A DNA stretch of 32,312 nucleotides from PALSA-505 sp035308365 (lineage in GTDB: Bacteria > Actinomycetota > Actinomycetes > Streptosporangiales > Streptosporangiaceae), in the NCBI GenBank assembly GCA_035308365.1, contig DATGGU010000047.1:1-32312 (forward strand), written 5' to 3'. The first letter of the stretch is position 1. Every line of letters starts with the position of its first letter. This document shows, piece after piece, positions 15,315 through 23,427 of the stretch. The position numbers and the translations under genes are program-made. The notes beneath the pieces are model-generated. The model did not search any database and was not told the DNA's origin. It saw only the letters and a list, made by a program, of their open reading frames with translations.

Positions 15315-16423
15315 GCCGCTATCCACACCCACCCCGGGGCAGGCGCGGCCGTCGGGCCGCGATGACGGGCCTGGCCATGCTGGCCTCAGCCGGCATGATC
15401 CTGACCGGCAGTGGGAACCAGACACCGGCGATGGCGACTGTCAGGTCCTTCCCTGGCGGGAGCGCCAGCGCCACTCGCACCCTGAGCACGTCAACCGCTC
15501 GCCATCTCAGCACCCCCGCGCAAACCCGGTCGGGCGACGGCCCGCAGTCCGGCGTCAGCGGTGGTGTCCTGTTCGGCGGGACCCAGCAGTTGGTGCCCGA
15601 GGAGTCCACGCTGGGCCGCAAGCTGCGGATCATCCGGCTCTACTACTTCATCGGCGGCTCGTTCCCGGGGAAGCCGGCCTTCCGGCAACTCATGATGGGC
15701 GGCAGGACGGTCCTGGCCAGCCTGGACAGCCCGGGACACAGTTACGCCTCCATCGCCGCGGGCAACTATGACACCCAGATCCTGAGCTTCCTCCATGCGA
15801 TGAACAACGACGCGATCAAGTACCACCTCGGCTCGATCTACATCTGTTTCGAGCACGAACCGGACAGCGTGCATCACCGCATCCTGGGCTCACCCCCGGA
15901 GTTCATCCAGGCCTGGGACCACGTCCACGAGCTGGCCCAGTCCGCGCACCTGGACTGGAACGACGGCGGACGGCTGCACTGGGTGTTCATTCTCATCCAC
16001 AACACGTACGCGAGCTGGCGAGCCGCCACGTTCTGGCCCGGAGCCAGCGAGACCGACATCGTCGCTACCGACGGCTACAACAGCTACGCCTGCGGCGACG
16101 GCGGCCAGACCCAGAACCAGACACCGGACATGCTCTACAACCCGGTGGTCAGCTTCGCGGCCTCGCACGGCGGGCTGCCCGTGTTCGTCGCGGAGTGGGG
16201 CAGCGACAACATCCAGTCCGGCGAGCAGGCCAACTTCATCAGCCAGATGGGGCCCTACGTCAATAACGAGCCCTCGATCGCCGCGGTGAGCTACTGGGAC
16301 ATCAACGCCGGCAAGTGCGACTACCAGGTCAACGGCAACCCCGCGTCGGTTTCCCAGCTGACCACGCTGGGCCAGACGCCGACGATGCAGGGCCACATCT
16401 CCGGCTCGGGCGGGACCGGCTGA
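15311..16423 (+). CDS. Secreted GH26-like glycoside hydrolase
   Basis: 370 aa. A basic N-terminus (RGRRGRR) and hydrophobic segment (AMTGLAMLASAGMILTG) form a signal peptide or lipobox-free export signal. A Ser/Thr-rich linker to about residue 85 precedes a TIM-barrel domain. The barrel has IIRLYYFIGGSF at strand 1, IYICFEHEPDSVH with the probable acid/base glutamate near residue 181-183, WVFILIHNTY, DIVATDGYNSY, and PVFVAEWGSDN with the probable nucleophile Glu near 295. That layout fits clan GH-A family 26 (beta-mannanase and relatives), acting on polysaccharide outside the cell. The substrate is not decidable. The start is the ATG at 15311; a GTG at 15305 is in frame. It is convergent with the propeller gene, sharing a hairpin terminator. 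Confidence 0.8.
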   Translation: MSRYPHPPRGRRGRRAAMTGLAMLASAGMILTGSGNQTPAMATVRSFPGGSASATRTLSTSTARHLSTPAQTRSGDGPQSGVSGGVLFGGTQQLVPEESTLGRKLRIIRLYYFIGGSFPGKPAFRQLMMGGRTVLASLDSPGHSYASIAAGNYDTQILSFLHAMNNDAIKYHLGSIYICFEHEPDSVHHRILGSPPEFIQAWDHVHELAQSAHLDWNDGGRLHWVFILIHNTYASWRAATFWPGASETDIVATDGYNSYACGDGGQTQNQTPDMLYNPVVSFAASHGGLPVFVAEWGSDNIQSGEQANFISQMGPYVNNEPSIAAVSYWDINAGKCDYQVNGNPASVSQLTTLGQTPTMQGHISGSGGTG

Positions 16424-16443
16424 CCGGTACCGGAATCGGGCAG

Positions 16444-16483
16444 CCAAGCCCGGGCGGGCCCCGCGGCGCCCGCCCGGGCTTGG
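16444..16483. terminator. Bidirectional hairpin terminator between convergent genes
   Basis: A perfect 16-bp stem (CCAAGCCCGGGCGGGC and its complement) with an 8-nt loop fills the gap between the stop of the glycosidase (16423) and the stop of the beta-propeller gene (16485). It can serve both transcripts. Confidence 0.9.
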
Positions 16484-16484
16484 G

Positions 16485-18356
16485 TCAGCTCGTGCTGATC
16501 CGCCCGATCGTGTCGCTGCTGCGAGCGGTGAACCACAGCGCTCCGTCCGGCCCGGAGGCGATCCCCTCCAGGTCGCTGAGGCCGTTGCCGGAGAAGTTGC
16601 TGATCGTGCCGCCGGTCGTGATCCGGCCGATGGAGTTGTTACCCGGGTTGGTGAACCAGAGCGCTCCGTCCGGCCCGGCCGTGATCTGCTGCGGGTTGCT
16701 GATACCGCCGCCGGTGTAGACGGTTACGTTCCCGGAGGTGGTGATCTTCCCGACGGAGTTGCTGCCGTCGTTGGTGAACCACAGGTTCCCGTCCGGCCCG
16801 GCCGTGATTCCCTCCGGCAGGTCGATGCCGTTGCCGGAGAAGGTGGTGACCCTCCCACCGGTGGTGATCCGGCCGATCCACCCCTTGCCGTTGGTGCCGA
16901 TGTTGGTGAACCAGAGCGCTCCGTCCGGTCCGGCCGTGATCGCCTGCGGCTCGATGATCGCCTTGCGGAAGTACATGGTGATCTTCCCGGCGGTCGTGAT
17001 CCGGCCGATGGTGTTGTTCCCGTCGTCGGTGAACCAGAGCGCTCCATCCGGCCCGGCCGTTATCGCCTCCGGCCCGACGATGCCGTTGGCGGTGTGGATG
17101 GTCACCTTCCCGCCGGGGGTGATCTGCCCGATCGAGCCGGTCCCCCCGGTGTTGGTGAACCACAGGTCGCCGTCGGAGCCTGCCACGATGGACTGCGGGC
17201 CGGCGATGCCGTTTCCGCTGAACGTGCTGACGTTGCCGCCGGTGGTGATCTGCCCGATCGAGCCGTTGCCCTGGGTGTTGGTGAACCACAGCGCGCCGCC
17301 CGGGCCCGGCGTGATCCCCATCGGCTCCATGATGCCGTCGCCCGGGAAGTTGCTGACCTGTCCCGAGGTGGTGATCCGGCCGATCGAGTCGGAGGCGTAG
17401 TTGGTGAACCAGAGCGCACCGTCGGGGCCCTTGGTGATCCCGTCCGGCGGCGGCGTGGTGTCGATGCTGGAGTCGGTGTAGCTGGTGACCTTCCCGCCGG
17501 GTGTCATCCTGGCGATCGAGTTGTTGCCGTTGGTGAACCACAGGTTCCCGTCCGGCCCCTCGGTGATCGCCTCCGGTGCCCCGATGGAGGTGCTGGAGTG
17601 GAACGTGAGCTTGCCGCTGGTGGTGATCTGCCCGATGGCGTTGTTGTCGAAGCCGATGGTGAACCACAGGTCCCCGCCCGGGCCGCTGGTGATCCCGTAT
17701 GGTCCCCGGATCCCCTTGCGCCCGCCCTTGGTGAAATCGGTGACCGTGCCACCGGTGGTCATCCGCCCGATCGAGTTGTTCCCCACGTTGGTGAACCACA
17801 GGTCGCCGTCCGGGCCCGAGGTGATTCCGTACGGGCGGTGGATGTTCGTGCTGTGGAAGATCGAGATCGATCCCCCGGTGGTGATCCGCCCGATCGTGCT
17901 GTTGTCGAAGTCGGTGAACCACAGCGCCCCGTCCGGGCCGGCCGTGATCTGCTGCGGCCCGCTGATGCCCGAGGCGGTGTAGCTGGTGACCGCGCCGCTG
18001 GTGGTGATCCGGCCGATCGAGTTGCTGGCGTAGTTGCAGAACCACAGCGCCCCGTCCGGGCCTTTGACGATCCCCTCCGGCCGGCTGATGCCGCCCCCGG
18101 TGAAGTCGGTGATCGTCCCGCTGGTGGTGATCCGCCCGATCGAGTTGGTGCCCTGGTTGGTGAACCACAGCGCCCCGTCCGGGCCCGTCGTGATGCCCTC
18201 GGGGCGGCTGACCGGGTTGGCGAATTTGGTGATCGTCTGGCGGATGCTGGGAGTGGCCGTGGCTGCCAGTGCGCTGGCGGCCGGCAGTGTCGCCGCCACA
18301 CCGGCCACCGCAGCCAGCCACAGGCGGCGAACCGGCCGTTGCCTCGGGTTGCGCAT
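16485..18356 (-). CDS. Secreted 14-repeat beta-propeller protein, Vgb (streptogramin lyase)-like
   Basis: 623 aa from the ATG at 18356, preceded by AAGGAG. A signal peptide (RRLWLAAVAGVAATLPAAS, cut near ALA) is followed only by repeats of about 41 residues. The repeat pattern is GIT.GPDGALWFTN...NSIGRITT.G.VT.F.G.GI..P. I count 14 units, each with the GPDG-LWFT strand. Vgb-type propellers have seven blades, so this is two propellers' worth. Family members include virginiamycin B lyase, but most exported homologues have no proven activity, and I see no histidine conserved across the blades. It is probably an extracellular binding scaffold or lyase-like protein. The upstream spacer (18357-18539) carries an AAACGTTAC element. 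Confidence 0.88.
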   Translation of the reverse strand: MRNPRQRPVRRLWLAAVAGVAATLPAASALAATATPSIRQTITKFANPVSRPEGITTGPDGALWFTNQGTNSIGRITTSGTITDFTGGGISRPEGIVKGPDGALWFCNYASNSIGRITTSGAVTSYTASGISGPQQITAGPDGALWFTDFDNSTIGRITTGGSISIFHSTNIHRPYGITSGPDGDLWFTNVGNNSIGRMTTGGTVTDFTKGGRKGIRGPYGITSGPGGDLWFTIGFDNNAIGQITTSGKLTFHSSTSIGAPEAITEGPDGNLWFTNGNNSIARMTPGGKVTSYTDSSIDTTPPPDGITKGPDGALWFTNYASDSIGRITTSGQVSNFPGDGIMEPMGITPGPGGALWFTNTQGNGSIGQITTGGNVSTFSGNGIAGPQSIVAGSDGDLWFTNTGGTGSIGQITPGGKVTIHTANGIVGPEAITAGPDGALWFTDDGNNTIGRITTAGKITMYFRKAIIEPQAITAGPDGALWFTNIGTNGKGWIGRITTGGRVTTFSGNGIDLPEGITAGPDGNLWFTNDGSNSVGKITTSGNVTVYTGGGISNPQQITAGPDGALWFTNPGNNSIGRITTGGTISNFSGNGLSDLEGIASGPDGALWFTARSSDTIGRISTS

Positions 18357-18539
18357 CGGTATGGCGCTCCTTCGCTCGGATCGATGGACGCGGGGCCGCG
18401 AGTGGATCGGCGGCCGTTGCACCGGCTCCCATAAGATCCGCTCAATCTCGATCGGTTCTAGCCTGCCCTATTACCGGGATCGATGCACAGTGCTCTCGGG
18501 TAAACGTTACATTTCGTGCGCCGCCGTCCGTTGTCGCGG

Positions 18540-19271
18540 CTAACCCTGCTGGCCGAGCAGATCGTCGCGGATCAGTTCGACCAGTTCCTGGGTGGCGGTG
18601 CGCAGGAAGAAGTGGCCACCCGGCAGCGTGTGCAGCCGGAACGATGCCGCCGTATACCGTGCCCAGTCCTGCATCTCCTGCGGGGCCGGCTCACGGTCGT
18701 CCGCCCCGGCGATCGCGACGAACGGGACCGTGAGAGGTGGCCCAGGGCTGGGCCGGTACCTGGTCACCCACTCGAAATCGGCGCGCAGCAGGGGCATCAG
18801 CAGCTCCCGCAGCTCGGGTTCGTCGCGCAGCTCATTGTCGCCACCAAGGCGTTCGGCCAGGGTGTCGAGGAACTCGTCATCGCCCAGCCGGAGAGCCTCG
18901 CCCAGCGGCTCCACATGATGCGGCGGCCTGACCGCCGCCGGATAGAAGCGGACCGGCGGCGGCGCGCCGATCCGGCCCAGCGAGCGGATGACCTCGAACC
19001 CGATGCGGCCGCCCATGCTGTGGCCATAGATCGCGTACGGCCGGTCCGCCCGGGCGGCGATGGCGGCCGCGATATCGTCCGGCGAGTGGCTCACCGGCTC
19101 GGTGAACCGGGCTTCCCGGCCCGGGAGCTGAATGGGGAGCACTTCGATCGCCGGGCCGATCAGCCGCTGCCAGGTGGCGAACAGGCTGGCGCCGCCGCCG
19201 GCGAGCGGCAGGCAGAACAAGAGGTGGGAGCTGCCGGGCGAGCGGCTACTCCGGCCGAACCACACGGCCAC
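18540..19271 (-). CDS. Type II thioesterase (GrsT/TEII family)
   Basis: About 243 aa, alpha/beta hydrolase. It opens with HLLFCLPLAGGGASLFATWQ, followed by VLPIQLPGREARFTEP. The nucleophile elbow is YGHSMGGRIGFEV (Ser about 85). AGADDREPAP supplies the aspartate region, and LPGGHFFLRT supplies the catalytic histidine. These enzymes remove stalled or wrong acyl groups from carrier proteins of NRPS/PKS lines. No such synthase is in the window, so it is an orphan or serves a distant cluster. The start is uncertain: GTG 19271 is chosen because an AGGGGGAC lies at usable distance and the length matches the family; the frame is open to 19370, with a GTG at 19331 as the alternative. Confidence 0.88.
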   Translation of the reverse strand: MAVWFGRSSRSPGSSHLLFCLPLAGGGASLFATWQRLIGPAIEVLPIQLPGREARFTEPVSHSPDDIAAAIAARADRPYAIYGHSMGGRIGFEVIRSLGRIGAPPPVRFYPAAVRPPHHVEPLGEALRLGDDEFLDTLAERLGGDNELRDEPELRELLMPLLRADFEWVTRYRPSPGPPLTVPFVAIAGADDREPAPQEMQDWARYTAASFRLHTLPGGHFFLRTATQELVELIRDDLLGQQG

Positions 19272-19429
19272 GGACGCCGGGGTGTCCCCCTGCGACTCGA
19301 TGCTCTGGTATCCGCCGGCTGAGTGAACCACCCGCCAAGGGTATCCAGGCGCCCGGCGGATAATACCCACTGACCCGGGCCGGCCCTGCCGCGACCGCAG
19401 GGCATCACGGCCGGGCGACAGGAGGGCCG

Positions 19430-20968
19430 ATGACCAGCGGGATCCTGCTTCGCGGTGGCCTGGTGGCAGATGGGATCGCCGCTGTCACCAGCCGCGCCGA
19501 CGTCCTCATCGATGGCGGGTTCATCTCCCGGATAGCAGCCGGGATCGAGCCGCCCTCCGGCTGCGCGGTGGCCGGCCTTGCCGAGGGCAGCGTGGTCTGC
19601 CCAGGGTTCATCGACGCGCACGTGCACGCGGAGGGACCTCTGCTGGCCGACGGCCGGATCGACGGCGCCCTGGCGCAGGGCGTGACCACCCTGGTCGCCG
19701 GTCAGGACGGCCAGTCCTGGATCGGCGCGAACCCGGCGACCGCCGAGTACCTGAACCAGTACTTCGGGCCGGTCAACGGCACCGTGGACCCATCGCTCGC
19801 GGGATCCGTCGCCGCCTACCATGAGGCGCTGCGGGGGAGGCTCACCCAGAACGTTGCCGTCCTCGCCTCCCAGGGCACGATCCGGCACAACGTTGCCGGC
19901 CTCTCGCCGGGCCCGCTGGGCCGCGACGAGCTGGCCGCGGCGAGGCGGGAACTGGAGAACGCGCTCGTCGACGGTGCGGTCGGCCTGTCCAGCGGCCTGG
20001 ACTACCTGCCCAGCCGGCTCGGCGCCGTCGAAGAGGTGGCCGGCATCGCACGGCCACTGGCGGCCGCGGACCGTCCCTACGTCTCGCATCTGCGCGGCTA
20101 CGGCCACGAGGTCAAAATGGGCCTGGACGAGCTGGTGGCGGTGGGCCAGCGCGCCGGTGTCCGGGTGCACGCCAGCCACCTGTGGGGCCTGACCAGTCAG
20201 ATCCAGGATTCACTGGACGCGGCCGGAATTCCGGTCAGCTACGACATGTACCCGTACCGCAAGTCCAGCACGATCCTGGCCATGCTCATCCTGCCCGCCG
20301 GCCTGCAGACCCGCGGCCCCGATCACACCATCGCCGCGCTGCGCGACCCCGGCCAGCGGGCATCCCTGCTGGCGGGGGAGAAGCTCAGCGACGCCTTCCT
20401 GAGCGATGTCTATCTCGGCTGCCTGCCGCCCGGCCTGGCGGAGTTCGCCGGGCTCCCGGTGACCGAAGCGGCCAGCCGCAGCTCCCAGCCGCCGGGCGAA
20501 TGGGTCCTGGATCTGCTGGCCGACGCCAGCCTCAATGTCGGCGGGCATCTCGACCGCCCGGCGTTCACCGGTGCGGAGCTGGCCTGGCTGGTCTCCGATG
20601 ACCGGTTCTGCGGCGGCTCGGACGGTATCTATCAGGGTCAGCATCCGCATCCACGGGGTTATGGCACGTTCGCCCGGCTGGCCCGGCGCTACCTGGCCGA
20701 AGGACCCGAGCGCGGATACCAGTCGCTGGCCCGCCACCTGGCCGCGAACACCGCCGACGCCTACGGCCTGCGGGACCGGGGCCGCCTCGCCCCCGGCATG
20801 GCGGCGGACATCTGCGTCATCGGACCGGCCGGGATCAAGGACATCGCGACCTACGCGGCACCCACCAGGCTGGCCACCGGCGTAGACCTGGTCATCGTCA
20901 ACGGCACGATCGCCTGGCGCGACAACCAGCCCGTTACGACGCAACATCCCGGCCGGTTGGTCAGCTAG
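19430..20968 (+). CDS. N-acyl-D-amino-acid deacylase-like amidohydrolase
   Basis: 512 aa from an ATG preceded by AGGAGGG. It has the split beta-sandwich plus TIM barrel of amidohydrolases. An N-terminal strand set (ILLRGGLVADG) leads to the metal motif PGFIDAHVHAEG (His64, His66). GAVGLSSGLDYLPSRLG, PYVSHLRGYGHEV and RVHASHLWGL supply further metal histidines. The distal aspartate lies in FCGGSDGIYQGQHPHPRGYG, and the closing strand is LAPGMAADICVIGPAG. This is the D-aminoacylase/dihydropyrimidinase-like branch that hydrolyses N-acyl-D-amino acids or similar amides. The bridging cysteine expected in GNCG is replaced by GQDG (Asp93). It is divergent from the thioesterase with 158 bp between. 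Confidence 0.85.
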   Translation: MTSGILLRGGLVADGIAAVTSRADVLIDGGFISRIAAGIEPPSGCAVAGLAEGSVVCPGFIDAHVHAEGPLLADGRIDGALAQGVTTLVAGQDGQSWIGANPATAEYLNQYFGPVNGTVDPSLAGSVAAYHEALRGRLTQNVAVLASQGTIRHNVAGLSPGPLGRDELAAARRELENALVDGAVGLSSGLDYLPSRLGAVEEVAGIARPLAAADRPYVSHLRGYGHEVKMGLDELVAVGQRAGVRVHASHLWGLTSQIQDSLDAAGIPVSYDMYPYRKSSTILAMLILPAGLQTRGPDHTIAALRDPGQRASLLAGEKLSDAFLSDVYLGCLPPGLAEFAGLPVTEAASRSSQPPGEWVLDLLADASLNVGGHLDRPAFTGAELAWLVSDDRFCGGSDGIYQGQHPHPRGYGTFARLARRYLAEGPERGYQSLARHLAANTADAYGLRDRGRLAPGMAADICVIGPAGIKDIATYAAPTRLATGVDLVIVNGTIAWRDNQPVTTQHPGRLVS

Positions 20969-21074
20969 CCGCCCGCCGCCGGCCGGGAGATCCGGCCCAC
21001 GAGAACGCGGTCGCGGATGTGAGGTGGCTAAAACCGTCAGGCGATTCGTTTGCCACCAGCGGTTGGCTGCCGGT

Positions 21075-21854
21075 TCAGGGGCGGCCGCGGGTCCATTGGG
21101 GCTTGCGCTTGTCCAGGAAGGCTCGCATTCCCTCGCGGGCGTCGGGGAGCTGGCTGGTCGCGGCCATCACCTCGATCGCGTAGTCGTACGCCTTGGGCTG
21201 GTCCAGGTCGATCTGGGCGTAGAGTGCCTGCTTGCCGATGCCCTTACTGACCGCGGAGCCCCGCGTGACCCGTTCGAGCAGGTCCTGGACGGCCGAATCC
21301 AGCTGTTCGGGCGGCACGACAGAGTTGACCAGGCCCCAGTCGAGCGCGGTGCGGGCGTCGATGACGTCGCCGGACAGGGCCATTTCCATGGCGCGCTTGC
21401 GGCCGACGTTGCGGGCGATGGCGACCATGGGCGTGTGGCAGAACCAGCCGCCCTTGCCGCCGGGAGCGGCGAAGCCGGCATTCTCGCTGGCCACCGCCAG
21501 GTCTGTGGTGGCGACGAGCTGGCAGCCAGCCGCCGTGGCCAGGCCGTGTACCCGGGCGAGCACCGGCTGCGGTATCTGCTGGATCACGGTCATCAGCTCG
21601 GTGCAGGTCATCAGCAGCGAGCGGACCGCCGGCAGGTCGGCGCCGGCCACATCGGCGAAGTCGTGCCCGGCGCTGAAAACCGGGCCGTTACCCGCCAGGA
21701 CCACGCCAAGGGCGTCGCTGTCGGCGATGTCGCGGAACGCGGCGATCAGCTCCCGCATATGCTCCAGCGACAGAGCGTTGCGGCGCTGCGGCCGGTTCAT
21801 CGTGACGGTGGTGAACTCACCCGACCGCTCGACCAGAATGTGCTCGAATCCCAT
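21075..21854 (-). CDS. Crotonase-fold protein, enoyl-CoA hydratase-like (ECHDC3-type)
   Basis: 259 aa from the ATG at 21854 with GAGGGAGG upstream. It has the crotonase hallmarks: MNRPQRRNALSLEHM, the oxyanion-hole segments VFSAGHDF and GLATAAGCQL, and the C-terminal helix set GWFCHTPMVAIARNVGRKRA. At the two positions where enoyl-CoA hydratase has catalytic glutamates, the protein has Gln112 (AAGCQLVATTD) and Gly132 (FAAPGGKGG). The sequence resembles the ECHDC3 branch more than fatty-acid hydratases. It should still bind acyl-CoA but is unlikely to hydrate enoyl-CoA by the usual mechanism. The 3' neighbour is convergent with no strong terminator. Confidence 0.88.
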   Translation of the reverse strand: MGFEHILVERSGEFTTVTMNRPQRRNALSLEHMRELIAAFRDIADSDALGVVLAGNGPVFSAGHDFADVAGADLPAVRSLLMTCTELMTVIQQIPQPVLARVHGLATAAGCQLVATTDLAVASENAGFAAPGGKGGWFCHTPMVAIARNVGRKRAMEMALSGDVIDARTALDWGLVNSVVPPEQLDSAVQDLLERVTRGSAVSKGIGKQALYAQIDLDQPKAYDYAIEVMAATSQLPDAREGMRAFLDKRKPQWTRGRP

Positions 21855-21890
21855 GGCGGCCTCCCTCATCGTCGAGCGTACGCCGCCGCC

Positions 21891-22024
21891 CTCGGGGGTC
21901 CGGGGTCGTCCCGCCGTAAACCGTAAAACCAACCCAGCCACGGTCGTGGGAGTCCGGGGGTCGTCCGCCCACAAATAGCAAACCCTAGCCCCGCTCGTGG
22001 GGGCCCGGGGGGCTCGACCCCCCG
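21891..22024 (-). repeat. GC-rich hairpin repeat family, three copies (left locus)
   Basis: Three related units sit at about 21891-21914, 21945-21970 and 21997-22024. The clearest is GTGGGGGCCCGGGGGGCTCG followed by ACCCCCCGGG, which folds into a long G/C stem. Read on the minus strand they match the units at 31879-32073 (CCCGGACCCCCACG core). They lie immediately upstream of the crotonase start. Confidence 0.75.
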
Positions 22025-22060
22025 GGCAAACACTGCGGGCTACGGCGCGGTCGGCCGGAG

Positions 22061-22155
22061 GCCGGCAAGCACAGTGCGGCGCCTCGGCCGAACGCCGGCA
22101 AGCACAGGGCGGCGCCTCGGCCGGACGCCGGCAAGCACAGGGCGGCGCCGCGGCC
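22061..22155. repeat. 33-bp tandem repeat, almost three copies
   Basis: The unit starts GCCGGCAAGCACAGGGCGGC and continues GCCTCGGCCGGAC. Copies are at 22061-22093, 22094-22126 and 22127-22155 (partial), with one to three differences. It ends 6 bp short of the stop of the membrane-protein gene at 22162. Nothing indicates that it is translated. Confidence 0.85.
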
Positions 22156-22161
22156 TCGCCG

Positions 22162-23268
22162 CTAACTGCGTGCCCAGTTGAGGGTAAAGGCGCTCAGCTT
22201 GTAGCCCAGCGCGTTGAGCGTCGGCTGGATGAAGTTGTTCCGGATGGTCTGGGTCGCTTCGGTCTCGGCGGAGGAGATGAGCGGCCGGGTAATCTGCGGC
22301 GAATGGTCCGACCGGTAGAACGCGATCTGCTGGGCCTGGGCGTACAGCACCGACTGAGAGAACTGCGGGCGGATCAGCACGCCGCAGGCCAGGCCCGGAT
22401 AGGTCCAGCTGTGCTGGGTGGACACCGGTGTCGACGGGATGTTGTCGATGGTCACGTCGTGGACGGACTGTGGCAACTGCGGCTGGGGCAGGACCATGGT
22501 CACCGCCGCGAGGCCGGGCTTACCGCCGCCCGCAGCCCGCAGGACCTGCAGCTTGTAGTGGCCGGTCGAGGGCTTCCACCAGGAAGGGCCCGGGTTGAGG
22601 TTCACCGTTGCCGACGCGTGGCCGACGGCGTAGAAGGTGCTCGAATACCAGCAGGGCAGGAAGCCCAGGTTCTTGGAAACCTTGTGGGTGAAGAAGAAGT
22701 TGAAGTTCGCCTGGCCGAGGGCCGGCTTGGAAATGCCCTCGATCTTCTGTAGCACCCAGGGCCCGATGTCAGTGTTGGTGGTGACCCCCGACGTGATTGT
22801 CTGCCACGGCCAGCCAAACTTGATCTTCGGCAGATGCACATTGATGCCGATGAAGTGCAGGGTGGCGGACAGCGCCATCAGCACGAGCGAGGCGACCGCC
22901 CGGCGGAAGACGAGGCCGACCACGACCACCGCGGCCGTCCACTTCACCCGGCGTGACAGGCGGCCCCACCGGCGGCGAATAAACCCTTGCCTCTTCCCCG
23001 GCCGCCCCGGGCCGCCATTGCCGCCCGAGCCGTTTCCGCGCGGGCCATTGCCTCCCGCGCCGGGGTCGATGGGCTTGGTCGTGGTGGAGGACGAAGATCG
23101 TGGCTCGCCGGGCCACAGGATTCCGTTGGCCGGCCCATCGGGGTCTGGTTGCGTCATGCCAGGTCCTGCCCAACCATACGAATCGTCGACTCGGTACAGC
23201 GCCGCCTGGGGCGGCATCTGCCGACCCGGGCTGTCAGTACCCCGCGTTGGCGGCAGCAAACGAGCCAC
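22162..23268 (-). CDS. Single-pass membrane protein of unknown function
   Basis: 368 aa from the GTG at 23268, with GAAGGAG 5 nt upstream; an ATG at 23307 lacks such support. The cytoplasmic N-terminus (about 100 residues) is Pro/Gly/Asn-rich and disordered (GGNGPRGNGSGGNGGPGRPG). After a basic stretch (RRRWGRLSRRVKW) comes one membrane helix (TAAVVVVGLVFRRAVASLVL). The remaining about 230 residues would be outside, with NFNFFFTHKVSKNLGFLPCW, QHSWTYPGLACGVLIRP and a C-terminal helical segment ending FTLNWARS. Two conserved-looking cysteines may form a disulfide. I do not recognise the family. It follows the large hydrolase gene by 159 bp and is probably the last gene of that unit. Confidence 0.8.
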   Translation of the reverse strand: MARLLPPTRGTDSPGRQMPPQAALYRVDDSYGWAGPGMTQPDPDGPANGILWPGEPRSSSSTTTKPIDPGAGGNGPRGNGSGGNGGPGRPGKRQGFIRRRWGRLSRRVKWTAAVVVVGLVFRRAVASLVLMALSATLHFIGINVHLPKIKFGWPWQTITSGVTTNTDIGPWVLQKIEGISKPALGQANFNFFFTHKVSKNLGFLPCWYSSTFYAVGHASATVNLNPGPSWWKPSTGHYKLQVLRAAGGGKPGLAAVTMVLPQPQLPQSVHDVTIDNIPSTPVSTQHSWTYPGLACGVLIRPQFSQSVLYAQAQQIAFYRSDHSPQITRPLISSAETEATQTIRNNFIQPTLNALGYKLSAFTLNWARS

Positions 23269-23427
23269 TGTGTCTCCTTCAGAGGTTCGGTTCTTCAAGA
23301 AACCCACGCCGGTTGCCGGGGTGCCGTGTGCACCGGCACTCGGGCAGGCCCCGATCGCTTGCCCTCGCCAGCCGGTCTTGAAGAACTCTCACCTGGCCGT
23401 CCTTCTTTCTATGGCAGGCACGACCCG

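Noticed and set aside
17094..18434. 446-aa plus-strand ORF with periodic repeats
   Set aside because: Its periodicity only mirrors the propeller repeats on the opposite strand.
22061..22155. CRISPR array
   Set aside because: The copies are adjacent without spacers, so it is a simple tandem repeat.
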